DNA of 64,000 bases, taken from assembly GCA_023400235.1 (NCBI GenBank), contig JAEXFI010000039.1, forward strand, positions 62,001-126,000, written 5' to 3'. The stretch comes from Bacillota bacterium. GTDB lineage: Bacteria; Bacillota; Clostridia; Acetivibrionales; DSM-1351. The stretch's first letter is position 1, and every line of letters starts with the position of its first letter. Shown here one piece after another: positions 36,105 to 45,600 of the stretch. Position numbers and translations under genes: made by a program. The notes beneath the pieces are model-generated. The model saw only the letters and a list, made by a program, of their open reading frames with translations, was not told the DNA's origin and did not search any database.

Positions 36105-37025
36105 ATGAAACTAGGTAATAGAAATCTTAGCGCAGAAAATATCATTTTTACAACTTTAAATTCCACTTTCCTGATCCTTCTCTCAGTGGCAATGGTTTAT
36201 CCCATGCTTAATACGCTTGCCATATCCTTTAACGAAGGTATGGATACGGTTCGCGGGGGCATATATTTATGGCCGAGAATATTCTCTCTCCAGAATTATC
36301 GTGTTGTTTTCAACATGGATACCATTTATGGAGCGTTTATGATAAGTGTTCTTAAGACTATAGTTATAGTCATAACAAACCTGTTCTTTACTTCCATGCT
36401 GGCTTATGCACTTAGCCGCAAGGAATATATCCTGAGAAAGTCAGTAACGGTAATCTTTGTTATGACCATGTATTTTAACGCAGGTTTGATACCTAACTAT
36501 ATGCTCATAAGAGATCTTAACATGATAAATACCTTTTCAGTATATTGGGTACCAAATATTATAAGTGCGTTTAACCTTATAGTAATACGTACTTATATAA
36601 AGTCAATTCCTGAAAGCTTTATAGAATCAGCTAAAATTGACGGTGCACGTGAATTCAGAATATTCCTGCAGATTATCCTGCCGCTATGTGTTCCAACACT
36701 TGCCACCATTGCTCTTTTTGTAGCTGTTGGCTCATGGAACTCCTGGTTTGATACCTTCCTGTACAATTCAGGACGTCAGGAATTATCCACACTGCAATAT
36801 GAGCTTCAGAAGCTGCTGGCCAGTGCCATGAATGCAGGTAATACTGCGGGAGCTACGGGCGGAGGCGCCAATTCGGCAGCTCAGTCCGGAGTCAGCAATG
36901 TAACCACGCCGCAGTCAATCCGAGCGGCAATTACCATAGTAGCTGCTGTGCCAATCCTTGTGGTTTATCCGTTCCTGCAAAGATATTTTGTAAACGGACT
37001 TGCATTGGGAGGAGTTAAGGAATAA
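36105..37025 (+). CDS. Oligosaccharide ABC transporter permease, YtcP/LplC type
   Basis: A 306-residue permease with six membrane helices and the EAA loop FIESAKIDGAREFRIFLQIILP. It pairs with the upstream LplB-type subunit. Between helices 5 and 6 there is a low-complexity Ala/Gly/Asn-rich stretch (NAGNTAGATGGGANSAAQSG, about residues 244-265), an extracellular or loop insertion not usual in every member. GGGGGGAG lies before the ATG. The gene ends the importer operon; a hairpin follows 14 bases later. Confidence 0.92.
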   Translation: MKLGNRNLSAENIIFTTLNSTFLILLSVAMVYPMLNTLAISFNEGMDTVRGGIYLWPRIFSLQNYRVVFNMDTIYGAFMISVLKTIVIVITNLFFTSMLAYALSRKEYILRKSVTVIFVMTMYFNAGLIPNYMLIRDLNMINTFSVYWVPNIISAFNLIVIRTYIKSIPESFIESAKIDGAREFRIFLQIILPLCVPTLATIALFVAVGSWNSWFDTFLYNSGRQELSTLQYELQKLLASAMNAGNTAGATGGGANSAAQSGVSNVTTPQSIRAAITIVAAVPILVVYPFLQRYFVNGLALGGVKE

Positions 37026-37039
37026 TTTTTAAAAGGCTT

Positions 37040-37076
37040 AGCTGCACCTCTGGGGTTTTTCCTCACAGGTGCAGCT
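37040..37076 (+). terminator. Hairpin after the importer operon
   Basis: A perfect 10-base stem AGCTGCACCT/AGGTGCAGCT around a 17-base loop, followed only by TTAG, so it is a weak terminator or a 3' end stabiliser. The stretch 37080-37280 after it holds nothing recognised. Confidence 0.55.
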
Positions 37077-37285
37077 TTAGCAAGATATTTTAGCCGTAAG
37101 GAATATAATACTTTGTTTGCAGGAATTACGTTCAGGAATGCTGCTGACGAAATACCTGTTTATCTCACTTCTCCCTTCAGGGACTTGAAAAACTGGCCAT
37201 TGCTTTGGATGACCAGCATAAGCGAAAAAATAATAATCTTTTGACAATATCACAAACTTTTAACACTTAATAAATAAAAACTAAA

Positions 37286-37322
37286 TAATTGACCGTTAAA
37301 AATATAATCATATAGTCAATTA
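37286..37322. promoter_or_regulatory. Inverted repeat upstream of the GH8 gene
   Basis: TAATTGAC (37286-37293) and GTCAATTA (37315-37322) are perfect 8-base inverted arms with a 21-base spacer. A TTGACA lies at 37241-37246 without a convincing -10. The repeat lies 84 bases before the GH8 start and may be an operator for a dimeric regulator. Function is inference. Confidence 0.4.
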
Positions 37323-37405
37323 TGGTTGATTTCAGCCAGCAGTAATTGATTTGTATTCTTGGAATTTGTAATAATACTTTAGTTTTTATGAAAGGGATAA
37401 TTCAT

Positions 37406-38557
37406 ATGCCGCACGCCTTTAAAACCGGCAGTTATTCGAATCTTTTCACTCTCTATGGTTATACCGAAAGCGACGTACAGCAACGTGTCTCAGACATTTT
37501 TGAAGTGTTGTTTTTTGGAAGTGACGATCAACGTATTTATCATGAAACAGGCGAAGACATGGGTTATCTTGTGGATACCGGAAATCTTGATGTCAGATCG
37601 GAAGGGCAGAGCTACGGTATGATGATTGCCCTCCAAATGGGCCGCAAGGATATTTTTGATCGGATATGGAAATGGACAAGAACTTATATGTACCTTGACA
37701 AGGGCGCCTACCAAGGTTATTTTGGCTGGTCTGCACAGTTTGACGGCAGACGGAACTCAAACGGCCCGGCCCCGGACGGGGAGGAGTATTTTGCCATGGC
37801 TCTGTTGTTTGCCGGCAGACGCTGGGGGGATGGTGAGGGTATATTCAATTATGCTCAGGAGGCCAGAAATATCCTCCATCACATGGTTCATAAGAAAAGA
37901 GACCCCATGTTTGACCCTGAAACCAAGCTGATACGTTTTATTCCAAGCTGCAATTTTTCCGATCCCTCATACCATCTTCCTCATTTTTATCAGTTGTTTG
38001 CATTATGGGGAAATCCGGCTGACTCTGACTTTTTCAGAGAAGCCGCAAAACTGAGCCGGGAATATCTTAAGAAGGCCTGTCATATAAAAACGGGACTGTC
38101 GGCGGAGTATGCCGATTATGACGGAACACCTCACAACAGGTCAAATCATCATTTGTTTTACAGTGATGCTTACCGGACTGCGGCTAATATTGCTCTTGAT
38201 TATGAATGGTTTGCAGAAGATGACTGGGCCTGCGAACAGGCTGAAAATATTCAGGAATTTTTCGGAAGAACCGTAAGAGGCAAAGAAAATCTGGTATACC
38301 ATATTGATGGCACGCCTGTTACCAATGCAAAAGAATTGGTTCGGGAGGTAGATGGCACACCGGCAGGGGTCTTGCACCCGCTGGGCTTGCTTGCTACGCT
38401 GGCGCAGGCTTCGCTGGCCTCTCAGGGAGATTTCCGGGAGCATTATGTCAGAAAATTCTGGGAGCAGCCTTTGAGAACCGGAAACAGAAGATATTACGAT
38501 AATGTGTTGTATTTCTTTGCATTGCTTGCATTAAGCGGAAACTACCGTGTCTGGTGA
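37406..38557 (+). CDS. Reducing-end xylose-releasing exo-oligoxylanase, GH8
   Basis: A 383-residue cytoplasmic glycoside hydrolase family 8 enzyme of the Rex type; no signal peptide, close to the 388 residues of Bacillus halodurans Rex. The catalytic acid is likely E66 in RSEGQSYGMM and the base D254 in FYSDAYRTA, assigned by analogy. Rex removes xylose from the reducing end of imported xylo-oligosaccharides. Start chosen at 37406 because AAAGGGA lies eight bases upstream; an in-frame ATG at 37346 adds 20 residues with no ribosome site. It lies between the importer and the xylanases, which completes the route from polymer to xylose. Confidence 0.9.
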   Translation: MPHAFKTGSYSNLFTLYGYTESDVQQRVSDIFEVLFFGSDDQRIYHETGEDMGYLVDTGNLDVRSEGQSYGMMIALQMGRKDIFDRIWKWTRTYMYLDKGAYQGYFGWSAQFDGRRNSNGPAPDGEEYFAMALLFAGRRWGDGEGIFNYAQEARNILHHMVHKKRDPMFDPETKLIRFIPSCNFSDPSYHLPHFYQLFALWGNPADSDFFREAAKLSREYLKKACHIKTGLSAEYADYDGTPHNRSNHHLFYSDAYRTAANIALDYEWFAEDDWACEQAENIQEFFGRTVRGKENLVYHIDGTPVTNAKELVREVDGTPAGVLHPLGLLATLAQASLASQGDFREHYVRKFWEQPLRTGNRRYYDNVLYFFALLALSGNYRVW

Positions 38558-38608
38558 AACAGATGCGTTAGTAAATAGATGTTTAAGATTTAGAGGAGGC
38601 GATTTGAT

Positions 38609-41600
38609 TTGAGAATGAGTAAGTTTTTAAATTGGAGAAAGGGGATAGCGCTACTACTGACGCTTGCCTTGTTTTTTTCAATTGTGCCTTTGACAAGTTT
38701 TGTCAAGGCCGAAACTGATACTGTTTATCATGAATCTTTTGCAGATGGTGCCGGAAAGGCTGAACAGTCAGGAGGTGCAAGCCTGACTGCTGTTCAGAAA
38801 GCTTTTGACGGGAATTCTGACGGAAAAGCTTTATATGTGAGCAAGCGGGCAAACAACTGGGACGCCGCTGACTTCAAATTCAGCGATATTGGTCTTGTAA
38901 ATGGAAAAACCTATACTATAACGGTTATAGGGTATGTGGATTCCAATGAGAAAGTACCGGCCGGGGCTCAGGCTTTTCTTCAGACCGTGGATAGCTATGC
39001 GTGGCTGGCAGGGGTGGATTTTGCAGCCGGTAAGCCATTTACTCTGACTGGAAAGTATACAGTAGATACATCAAAGGACTCAAAATTAAGAGTTCAGTCA
39101 AATGACAACGGAAAAACCGTTCCATTTTACATAGGGGACATACTGATAACCAGTGAAAAAGCTGCTGCCGACAGTTCAACGGGAACTGCTGCAGAAAAGG
39201 AAATATATCATGAAACTTTTGCAAGCGGTGTTGGTAAGGCCGCCCAGGCAGGCGGAGCAAGCCTTTCTGCAGTAAGTGACAAGTCTTTTGACGGTAACAC
39301 CGATGGGAAAGCTTTGTACATAAGCAAAAGAGCAAACAATTGGGATGCGGCTGATTTTAATTTCAGCGATATTGGGTTGGTAAACGGAAAAACCTACAAT
39401 ATTACTGTTAAAGGTTTCGTAGATTCCAAGGAGACAATACCCGCCGGGGCACAAGCCTTCCTTCAGACCGTAGACAGCTATGCATGGCTTGCGGGCTCTG
39501 ATTTTGCAGCAGGGAAAGCATTTACCCTGACTGGGAAATACACGGTAGATACCTCCAAAGACTCAAAGCTGCGGATTCAGTCAAATGACAACGGAAAAAC
39601 CGTGCCCTTTTATGTAGGAGATATTCTCATTACCGAAGCTATATCGGCGGACACTGGCAATACTTCTAACGGACCGGCCGCTGAAACCTTTAAGACCATA
39701 ACCTTTGAGGACAATACCGCAGGTGGTTTTGAAGGCAGAGCGGGTACTGAAACCTTGACGGTTACAAAGGAAGTAAATCATACCGACAAGGGTGCTTATG
39801 CCTTAAAGGTCAAGGGAAGAGCCAGCACCTGGCACGGCCCTTCACTGCATGTTGAAAAATATGTAGACCAGGGCGGCGAGTATAAGGTTACTGCATGGGT
39901 CAAGCTAATAGAACCTGCCAGCACACAGCTTCAGCTTTCAACTCAGGTTGGAAACGGCGGAAGTGCAAATTACATAACTCTTTCTGCTAAAAACATAAAT
40001 ACTTCAGACGGTTGGGTGAAGTATGAGGGTACTTATCGCTACAACAATGTTTCCAGCGAATATCTTACAATATATGTTGAAAGTTCAAGCGATGCAACCG
40101 CATCTTTCTATATTGACGATATCAGCTTTGAAAACACGGGAGCAGGTAAGATTTCCATACAGAAGGATTTAACCCCTGTGAAGGATGTGTACAGCAAAGA
40201 CTTCCTGATTGGAAATGCCATATCGGCGGAAGATCTTGAAGGAGTGAGGCTTGAGCTTTTAAAGAAGCATTTTAATGTTGCAACTGCAGGAAATGCCATG
40301 AAGCCTGATGCTCTTCAGGGCACTAAGGGTAAATTCACTTTTGAGGAAGCCGACAAGCTTGTGGACAAGGTGCGGGCAGAAGGTCTGAAGATGCACGGCC
40401 ATACCCTGGTATGGCATCAGCAGTCCCCGGCCTGGATGAACACAAAGACCGATGCAAAAGGGCAGACTGTGTATCTGGGACGTAAAGAGGCACTTACAAA
40501 TTTGAAGACTCATATTAAGACCGTTGTGGAGCACTTCGGAAATAAAGTCATTTCATGGGATGTAGTGAATGAAGGAATGAACGACAATCCAACTAATCCT
40601 ACAAATTGGAAGGGCTCATTGCGCCAGAGTCCATGGTACATGTCCGTAGGCTCCGATTATGTGGAACAGGCCTTCCTGGCTGCCAGAGAAGTTCTTGACA
40701 AACATCCTGACTGGAATATCAAGCTGTATTACAATGATTACAACCTTGATAATCAGAATAAATCCAAGGCAGTTTACAACATGGTCAAGGAAATAAATGA
40801 CAGGTACAAGAAGACCCATAAGGGCAAGCTGCTTATTGACGGTATTGGTATGCAGGGACATTACAACATCTCAACCAACCCTACAAATGTGCAGTTGTCA
40901 TTGGAAAGATTTATTTCCCTGGGTGTGGAAGTAAGTATTACAGAGCTTGATGTCCAGGCAGGAAGTGACTTCAAACTTACAGACAAGATTTCTGAGGCTC
41001 AGGGCTACTTGTATGCACAGCTGTTCAAGATATTCAAGGCTCATTCCAAGAATATAGCGCGTGTTACAATTTGGGGGATGGATGACGGTACAAGCTGGAG
41101 ATCCTCCACAAATCCTCTGCTGTTTGATAAGAATCTCCAGGCAAAGCCGGCGTATTACGGTGTGCTTGATCCTGATAAATTCATGAAGGAGCACAAGCCT
41201 GCCACGCCAGCAAACGCCAAGACTTCAACAGCTAAATATGCCACTCCTAAAATAGACGGAAAAATAGATGCAGTCTGGAAGAATGCAGCTACTATTCCTG
41301 TTAACCAATATCAGATGGCATGGCAGGGGGCCAGCGGAACTGCAAAGGTTCTCTGGGACAGCAAGAACCTTTATGTCCTGATACAGGTCAGTGACTCACA
41401 GCTGGATAAAAAGAGTGCAAATGCCTGGGAGCAAGACTCAGTAGAGGTATTTCTTGATGAAAATAACGGCAAGACCTCCTTCTATCAGGAGGATGACGGA
41501 CAGTACAGAGTAAACTTCAAGAATGAAAAAACCTTTAATCCGTCAAGTATTTCAAAAGGCTTTGTATCCTCTGTTAAAGTATCCGGTACAAGCTACACTG

Positions 41601-41785
41601 TTGAGATGAAGATTCCTTTTAAAACCATAAAAGCAAGCAATAACAAAAAGCTTGGGTTTGATGTACAGATCAATGATGGCAAGAACGGTGCCCGCCAGAG
41701 TGTGGCAACCTGGAACGATACAACCGGAAACGGTTATCAGGACACATCTGTATATGGTGTGCTTACTCTCACCGGTAAAAAGTAA
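38609..41785 (+). CDS. Secreted GH10 endo-xylanase with three N-terminal CBM-like modules and CBM9, no anchor
   Basis: A 1058-residue secreted xylanase starting at TTG (GAGGAGG nine bases upstream). Order: signal peptide (about 1-34); two near-identical modules (about 39-180 and 199-341) with VYHE.F...YHETF openings and FYIGDILIT ends; CBM22-like module (about 364-509); GH10 (about 520-863) with acid/base E655 in WDVVNEG and nucleophile E779 in TELDVQ; CBM9 (about 872-1057). It hydrolyses beta-1,4-xylan outside the cell. Unlike its two paralogues it has no dockerin or SLH, so it is a free enzyme. It follows GH8 by 51 bases; the repeat array lies after it. The two N-terminal modules are of uncertain CBM family. 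Confidence 0.93.
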   Translation: MRMSKFLNWRKGIALLLTLALFFSIVPLTSFVKAETDTVYHESFADGAGKAEQSGGASLTAVQKAFDGNSDGKALYVSKRANNWDAADFKFSDIGLVNGKTYTITVIGYVDSNEKVPAGAQAFLQTVDSYAWLAGVDFAAGKPFTLTGKYTVDTSKDSKLRVQSNDNGKTVPFYIGDILITSEKAAADSSTGTAAEKEIYHETFASGVGKAAQAGGASLSAVSDKSFDGNTDGKALYISKRANNWDAADFNFSDIGLVNGKTYNITVKGFVDSKETIPAGAQAFLQTVDSYAWLAGSDFAAGKAFTLTGKYTVDTSKDSKLRIQSNDNGKTVPFYVGDILITEAISADTGNTSNGPAAETFKTITFEDNTAGGFEGRAGTETLTVTKEVNHTDKGAYALKVKGRASTWHGPSLHVEKYVDQGGEYKVTAWVKLIEPASTQLQLSTQVGNGGSANYITLSAKNINTSDGWVKYEGTYRYNNVSSEYLTIYVESSSDATASFYIDDISFENTGAGKISIQKDLTPVKDVYSKDFLIGNAISAEDLEGVRLELLKKHFNVATAGNAMKPDALQGTKGKFTFEEADKLVDKVRAEGLKMHGHTLVWHQQSPAWMNTKTDAKGQTVYLGRKEALTNLKTHIKTVVEHFGNKVISWDVVNEGMNDNPTNPTNWKGSLRQSPWYMSVGSDYVEQAFLAAREVLDKHPDWNIKLYYNDYNLDNQNKSKAVYNMVKEINDRYKKTHKGKLLIDGIGMQGHYNISTNPTNVQLSLERFISLGVEVSITELDVQAGSDFKLTDKISEAQGYLYAQLFKIFKAHSKNIARVTIWGMDDGTSWRSSTNPLLFDKNLQAKPAYYGVLDPDKFMKEHKPATPANAKTSTAKYATPKIDGKIDAVWKNAATIPVNQYQMAWQGASGTAKVLWDSKNLYVLIQVSDSQLDKKSANAWEQDSVEVFLDENNGKTSFYQEDDGQYRVNFKNEKTFNPSSISKGFVSSVKVSGTSYTVEMKIPFKTIKASNNKKLGFDVQINDGKNGARQSVATWNDTTGNGYQDTSVYGVLTLTGKK

Positions 41786-41789
41786 TATT

Positions 41790-42259
41790 TGCAATTACCT
41801 GTATTAACCTGTTAAGCTGCAATACCTGTAGAAAACTGTAGCAAAGTATTAACCTGTTAACTGCAACACCTGTAGAAACCTGTAGCAAAGTATTAACCTG
41901 TTAAACTGCAATACCTGTAGAAAACCGTAGCAAAGTATTAACCTGTTAACTGCAACACCTGTAGAAACCTGTAGCGAAGTATTAACCTGTTAAACTGCAA
42001 TACCTGTAGTAAACCGGCAGTAAAGTATTAACCTGTTTAAACTGCAATAGCTGTAGTAAACCGCAGTAAAGTATTAACCTGTTTAAACTGCAATACCTGT
42101 AGAAACCTGTAGTAAAGTATTAACCTGTTAAACTGTAATACCTGCAGTAAACCGGCAGTAAAGTATTAACCTGTTTAAACTGCAATACCTGTAGTAAACC
42201 TGTAGCGAAGTATTAACCTGTTAAAATGCAATGCCTGTTAAGTAATAAAATGTAGCAAA
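41790..42259. repeat. Array of about ten 44-47 bp tandem repeats
   Basis: Units begin GTATTAACCTGTT at 41801, 41846, 41890, 41935, 41979, 42025, 42071, 42117, 42163 and 42210 (last partial); lengths 45, 44, 45, 44, 46, 46, 46, 46, 47. Each carries TTAACCTGTTAA-type palindromes and ACCTGT motifs, usually two or three per unit. Odd and even units alternate early, and later ones have GTTTAAAC. There are no unique spacers, so this is not CRISPR. It lies between the xylanase genes at 38609 and 42650, starting only 16 bases after the first stop. No protein is read from it. Confidence 0.95.
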
Positions 42260-42265
42260 ACTGCC

Positions 42266-42311
42266 AGCAGTGGCCGTCGTGGGGAGATATGACATGGGGG
42301 CGGCCACTGCT
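42266..42311. other. GC-rich stem-loop after the repeat array
   Basis: Perfect 11-base arms AGCAGTGGCCG (42266-42276) and CGGCCACTGCT (42301-42311), loop of 24 bases, no T-run. It stands out against AT-rich surroundings. Further on, 42320-42331 holds TGCTATATAGCA. The rest of 42340-42640 has no recognised feature apart from a TATAAT at 42432 without a clear -35. Confidence 0.7.
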
Positions 42312-42649
42312 GTAGCAGCACCTATGCTATATAGCACAGTTTTTAAAGCCAATCCGGGATATTAATAGAGTACTTATTTTTAATTATTTCTCTGTAATAA
42401 CTTACATCAACTACATCAACGCAGAAGTCTTATAATTTTGGCACAATTCAAACCGCGTAATAAAATGACTTCATGTCTGCAGCCTTAGTTTAATCAACTT
42501 GAAAAATTGAATAAATATGAAAATTGGGTTATTCCAGGCTGGGAACGACATTATGTAAACCGAGAAGGCCTGCAGCAATGTCGGATAGAGAAAACTACCG
42601 TATTTTTATACGTTAGTATATATAGGATAATTTAGAGGAGGCGAGTTAT

Positions 42650-45600
42650 TTGAGTAGTACGATTGTAAAAAAATTTAGGAAGGCAGTTTCATTATTACTG
42701 GTGCTGTGCCTGGTATTCACATTAATACCGGTTAACAGTGTAGTAAAGGCTGCGACGGTGACGGTCTACCATGAGGACTTTGCAGCGGGGATAGGTGCTG
42801 CAACCCAGTCGGGAGGCGCAAGCCTGACACAGGTCAGTGATAAGGTCTTTGATGGGAATGACGATGGGAAGGCTTTGTATGTGGAGAATCGAGAAAATAG
42901 TTGGGATGCAGTTGATTTCAGTTTCAGTGCATTAGAACTGGAAAATGCTAAAACCTATAGTATCACAATTACAGGGTACATTGATTCAAGTGTTTCAAGT
43001 GTAACTCCAGGGGCATTGATAGTTGCACAGCCTGTTAAGCCGTCCACAGACAAATATGGGAATTATTTGGGCCAGGCGACAGTGATAACTGGATCAGCAT
43101 TTACAATAACAACCCAGTATACAGCTGATACAAGTACATATGACAGAATTAGAATTCAGTCTGATGATAAAGGTGCAAATGTGCCCTTCTATATCGGGGA
43201 TATACTTATTACCACTGACAGTACACCCTCGACACCGACAGTAAGTGAAGTATATCACGAGACCTTTGAGGAAGGTATTGGAGGTGCGACGCAATCAGGT
43301 GGAGCAAGTTTGAGCCAGGTCAGCGATAAGGTTTTTGACGGAAATGCTGACGGGAAGGCTTTGTATGTGGAAAAGAGAGAAAATAGTTGGGATGCAGTTG
43401 ATTTCAGTCTTAGTACGTTAAAACTTAAAAATGGTAAGACTTATAATATAACTATCAAAGGCTATATTGATGAAAATGTGACAAGTGTAACTCCAGGAGC
43501 ATTGATAGTGGCACAGCCCGTTAAGCCGTCTACAAACCAATATGGGAATTACTTGGGTCAGGCTATAGTGACAACTGGAGCAGCATTTAACATCGCCACT
43601 CAGTATACAGCTGATACAAGTACATATGACAGAATTAGAATCCAGTCTGATGATAAAGGAGCAACTGTTCCCTTCTATATCGGAGACATACTGATTACTA
43701 TTGATGGGGGCGGCACAGAAGAACCTACTCCCCCTGAGGAGCCTGCTAAAGCTTTTACAACTTTAACATTTGAAGATAATACAAATGGAGGCTTTGTTCC
43801 TAGAGGTGGAGTTGAAACTCTTACTGTAACAAATGAGCAAAACCATACAACAGGCGGTGCGCTTTCATTAAAGGTTGAAGGCCGAAATGAAGGCTGGCAT
43901 GGACCATCATTAAGCATAATAGATTACGTAAATTCCGGCTGTAAATACAAATTCTCAATGTGGGTAAAGATGTCCAGCCCGTCCAGTGCTGAATTGCAGC
44001 TTTCCACACAGGTGGGAGGGTCATCCTACAATAATATCAGCAAGGTAACGGCTGCGGATGACAAATGGTCCCAGATTGAGGGTACATACACCTATAACAG
44101 TGTTTCCAGCGGAACGGTGACACTATATGTGGAGAGCTCAACAACTTCGGCAGCTTTTTATATTGATGATATCAGTATTGAAAAGGTAGAAGCTCCTCCA
44201 ATAGTAATTCAAAAGGATTTAACTCCAATAAAAGATGTATATGAGGATGATTTCCTCATTGGAAATGCAGTAGCTCCATCCGAGCTTGAAGGGTCAAGCT
44301 TTGAACTTTTGAAGCACCATTTCAATGTTATTACTGCGGGAAATGACATGAAGCCGGATGCACTTCAGAAAACAAAGGGTGTATTTACCTATGGCACTGC
44401 TGATTCAATGATTCAAAAAGCCCATGCAAACGGGATGGAGGTGCACGGGCATGTGCTGGTGTGGCACCAACAGACACCTGCGTGGATGAACACGACAACC
44501 GGAGGTGTGGTACTGTCACGGGAGGAAGCACTTGAGAATATGACTGAGCACATAAAAAATGTTGTTCAGCATTTCGGCAACCAGGTTATTTCCTGGGATG
44601 TAGTCAATGAAGCCATGGGTGACAATCCTTCAAATCCGTCCGACTGGCGCAGTTCCCTGCGAGGTGACTCAAACTGGGGTAAGGCCATAGGGCCTGACTA
44701 TATAGAACAGGCATTCCTGGCTGCAAGAGAGGTTATTGACCAGAATGGCTGGAATATAAAGCTTTATTATAATGACTACAATGAGGACAATAAAAATAAA
44801 GCCGATGCCATATATAATATGGTTAACGAAATAAATACCAGATATGCTGAGGACCATCCCGGAAAGCTTCTTATAGAAGGGATAGGCATGCAGGCACACT
44901 ATAATAAGTCCACCAAGCCGGAGAATGTAGAAGCCTCCTTGAAGAAGTTTATTTCTCTTGGAGTTGAGATCAGTGTCACCGAGCTGGATATTCAGGCTGG
45001 AAGTAATAATACTCTAGATGCCAAGGAGGCAAATATCCAGGCGTACTTGTATGGCAATTTGATGAAAATATTCAAGAATTATTCCGACAGCATAAGCAGA
45101 GTTACTATCTGGGGTTTGGATGACCCTCATAGCTGGAGAGCCAGCAGCAGCCCTTTGCTGTTTGACGAGGCTATGCAAGCGAAGCCTGCCTATTATGCCG
45201 TAGTAGACCCGGATAAGTATATGTCTGAGCATGAGCCGCCTCCATCGGTGCAAATCAATGAAGCAACGGCAGCGTACGGAACACCTGTAATTGATGGGAA
45301 TCTGGACAGCATATGGAATAAGGCGGAGGAAATATCGCTTGGCCTATTCAGCGGTGCATGGAAATATGCAACGGGAAAAACGAAGGTTCTTTGGGATGAC
45401 AGCAATTTATATGTTTTAACACAGGTCAGCGACACACTGCTGAATAAGGATAGTGCAGATGCCTGGCAGCAGGACTCTGTGGAGGTCTTTGTAGATGAAA
45501 ACAACGGCAAAACATTAAGCTATGAAGATGATGACGGCCAGTACAGGGTAAACTATGATAATGAAACAAGCTTTAATCCGTCACGTATGTCGGCAGGCTT

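Noticed and set aside
41801..42259. CRISPR array
   Set aside because: Units of 44-47 bases follow one another directly without unique spacers, and no cas gene is near; it is a tandem repeat.
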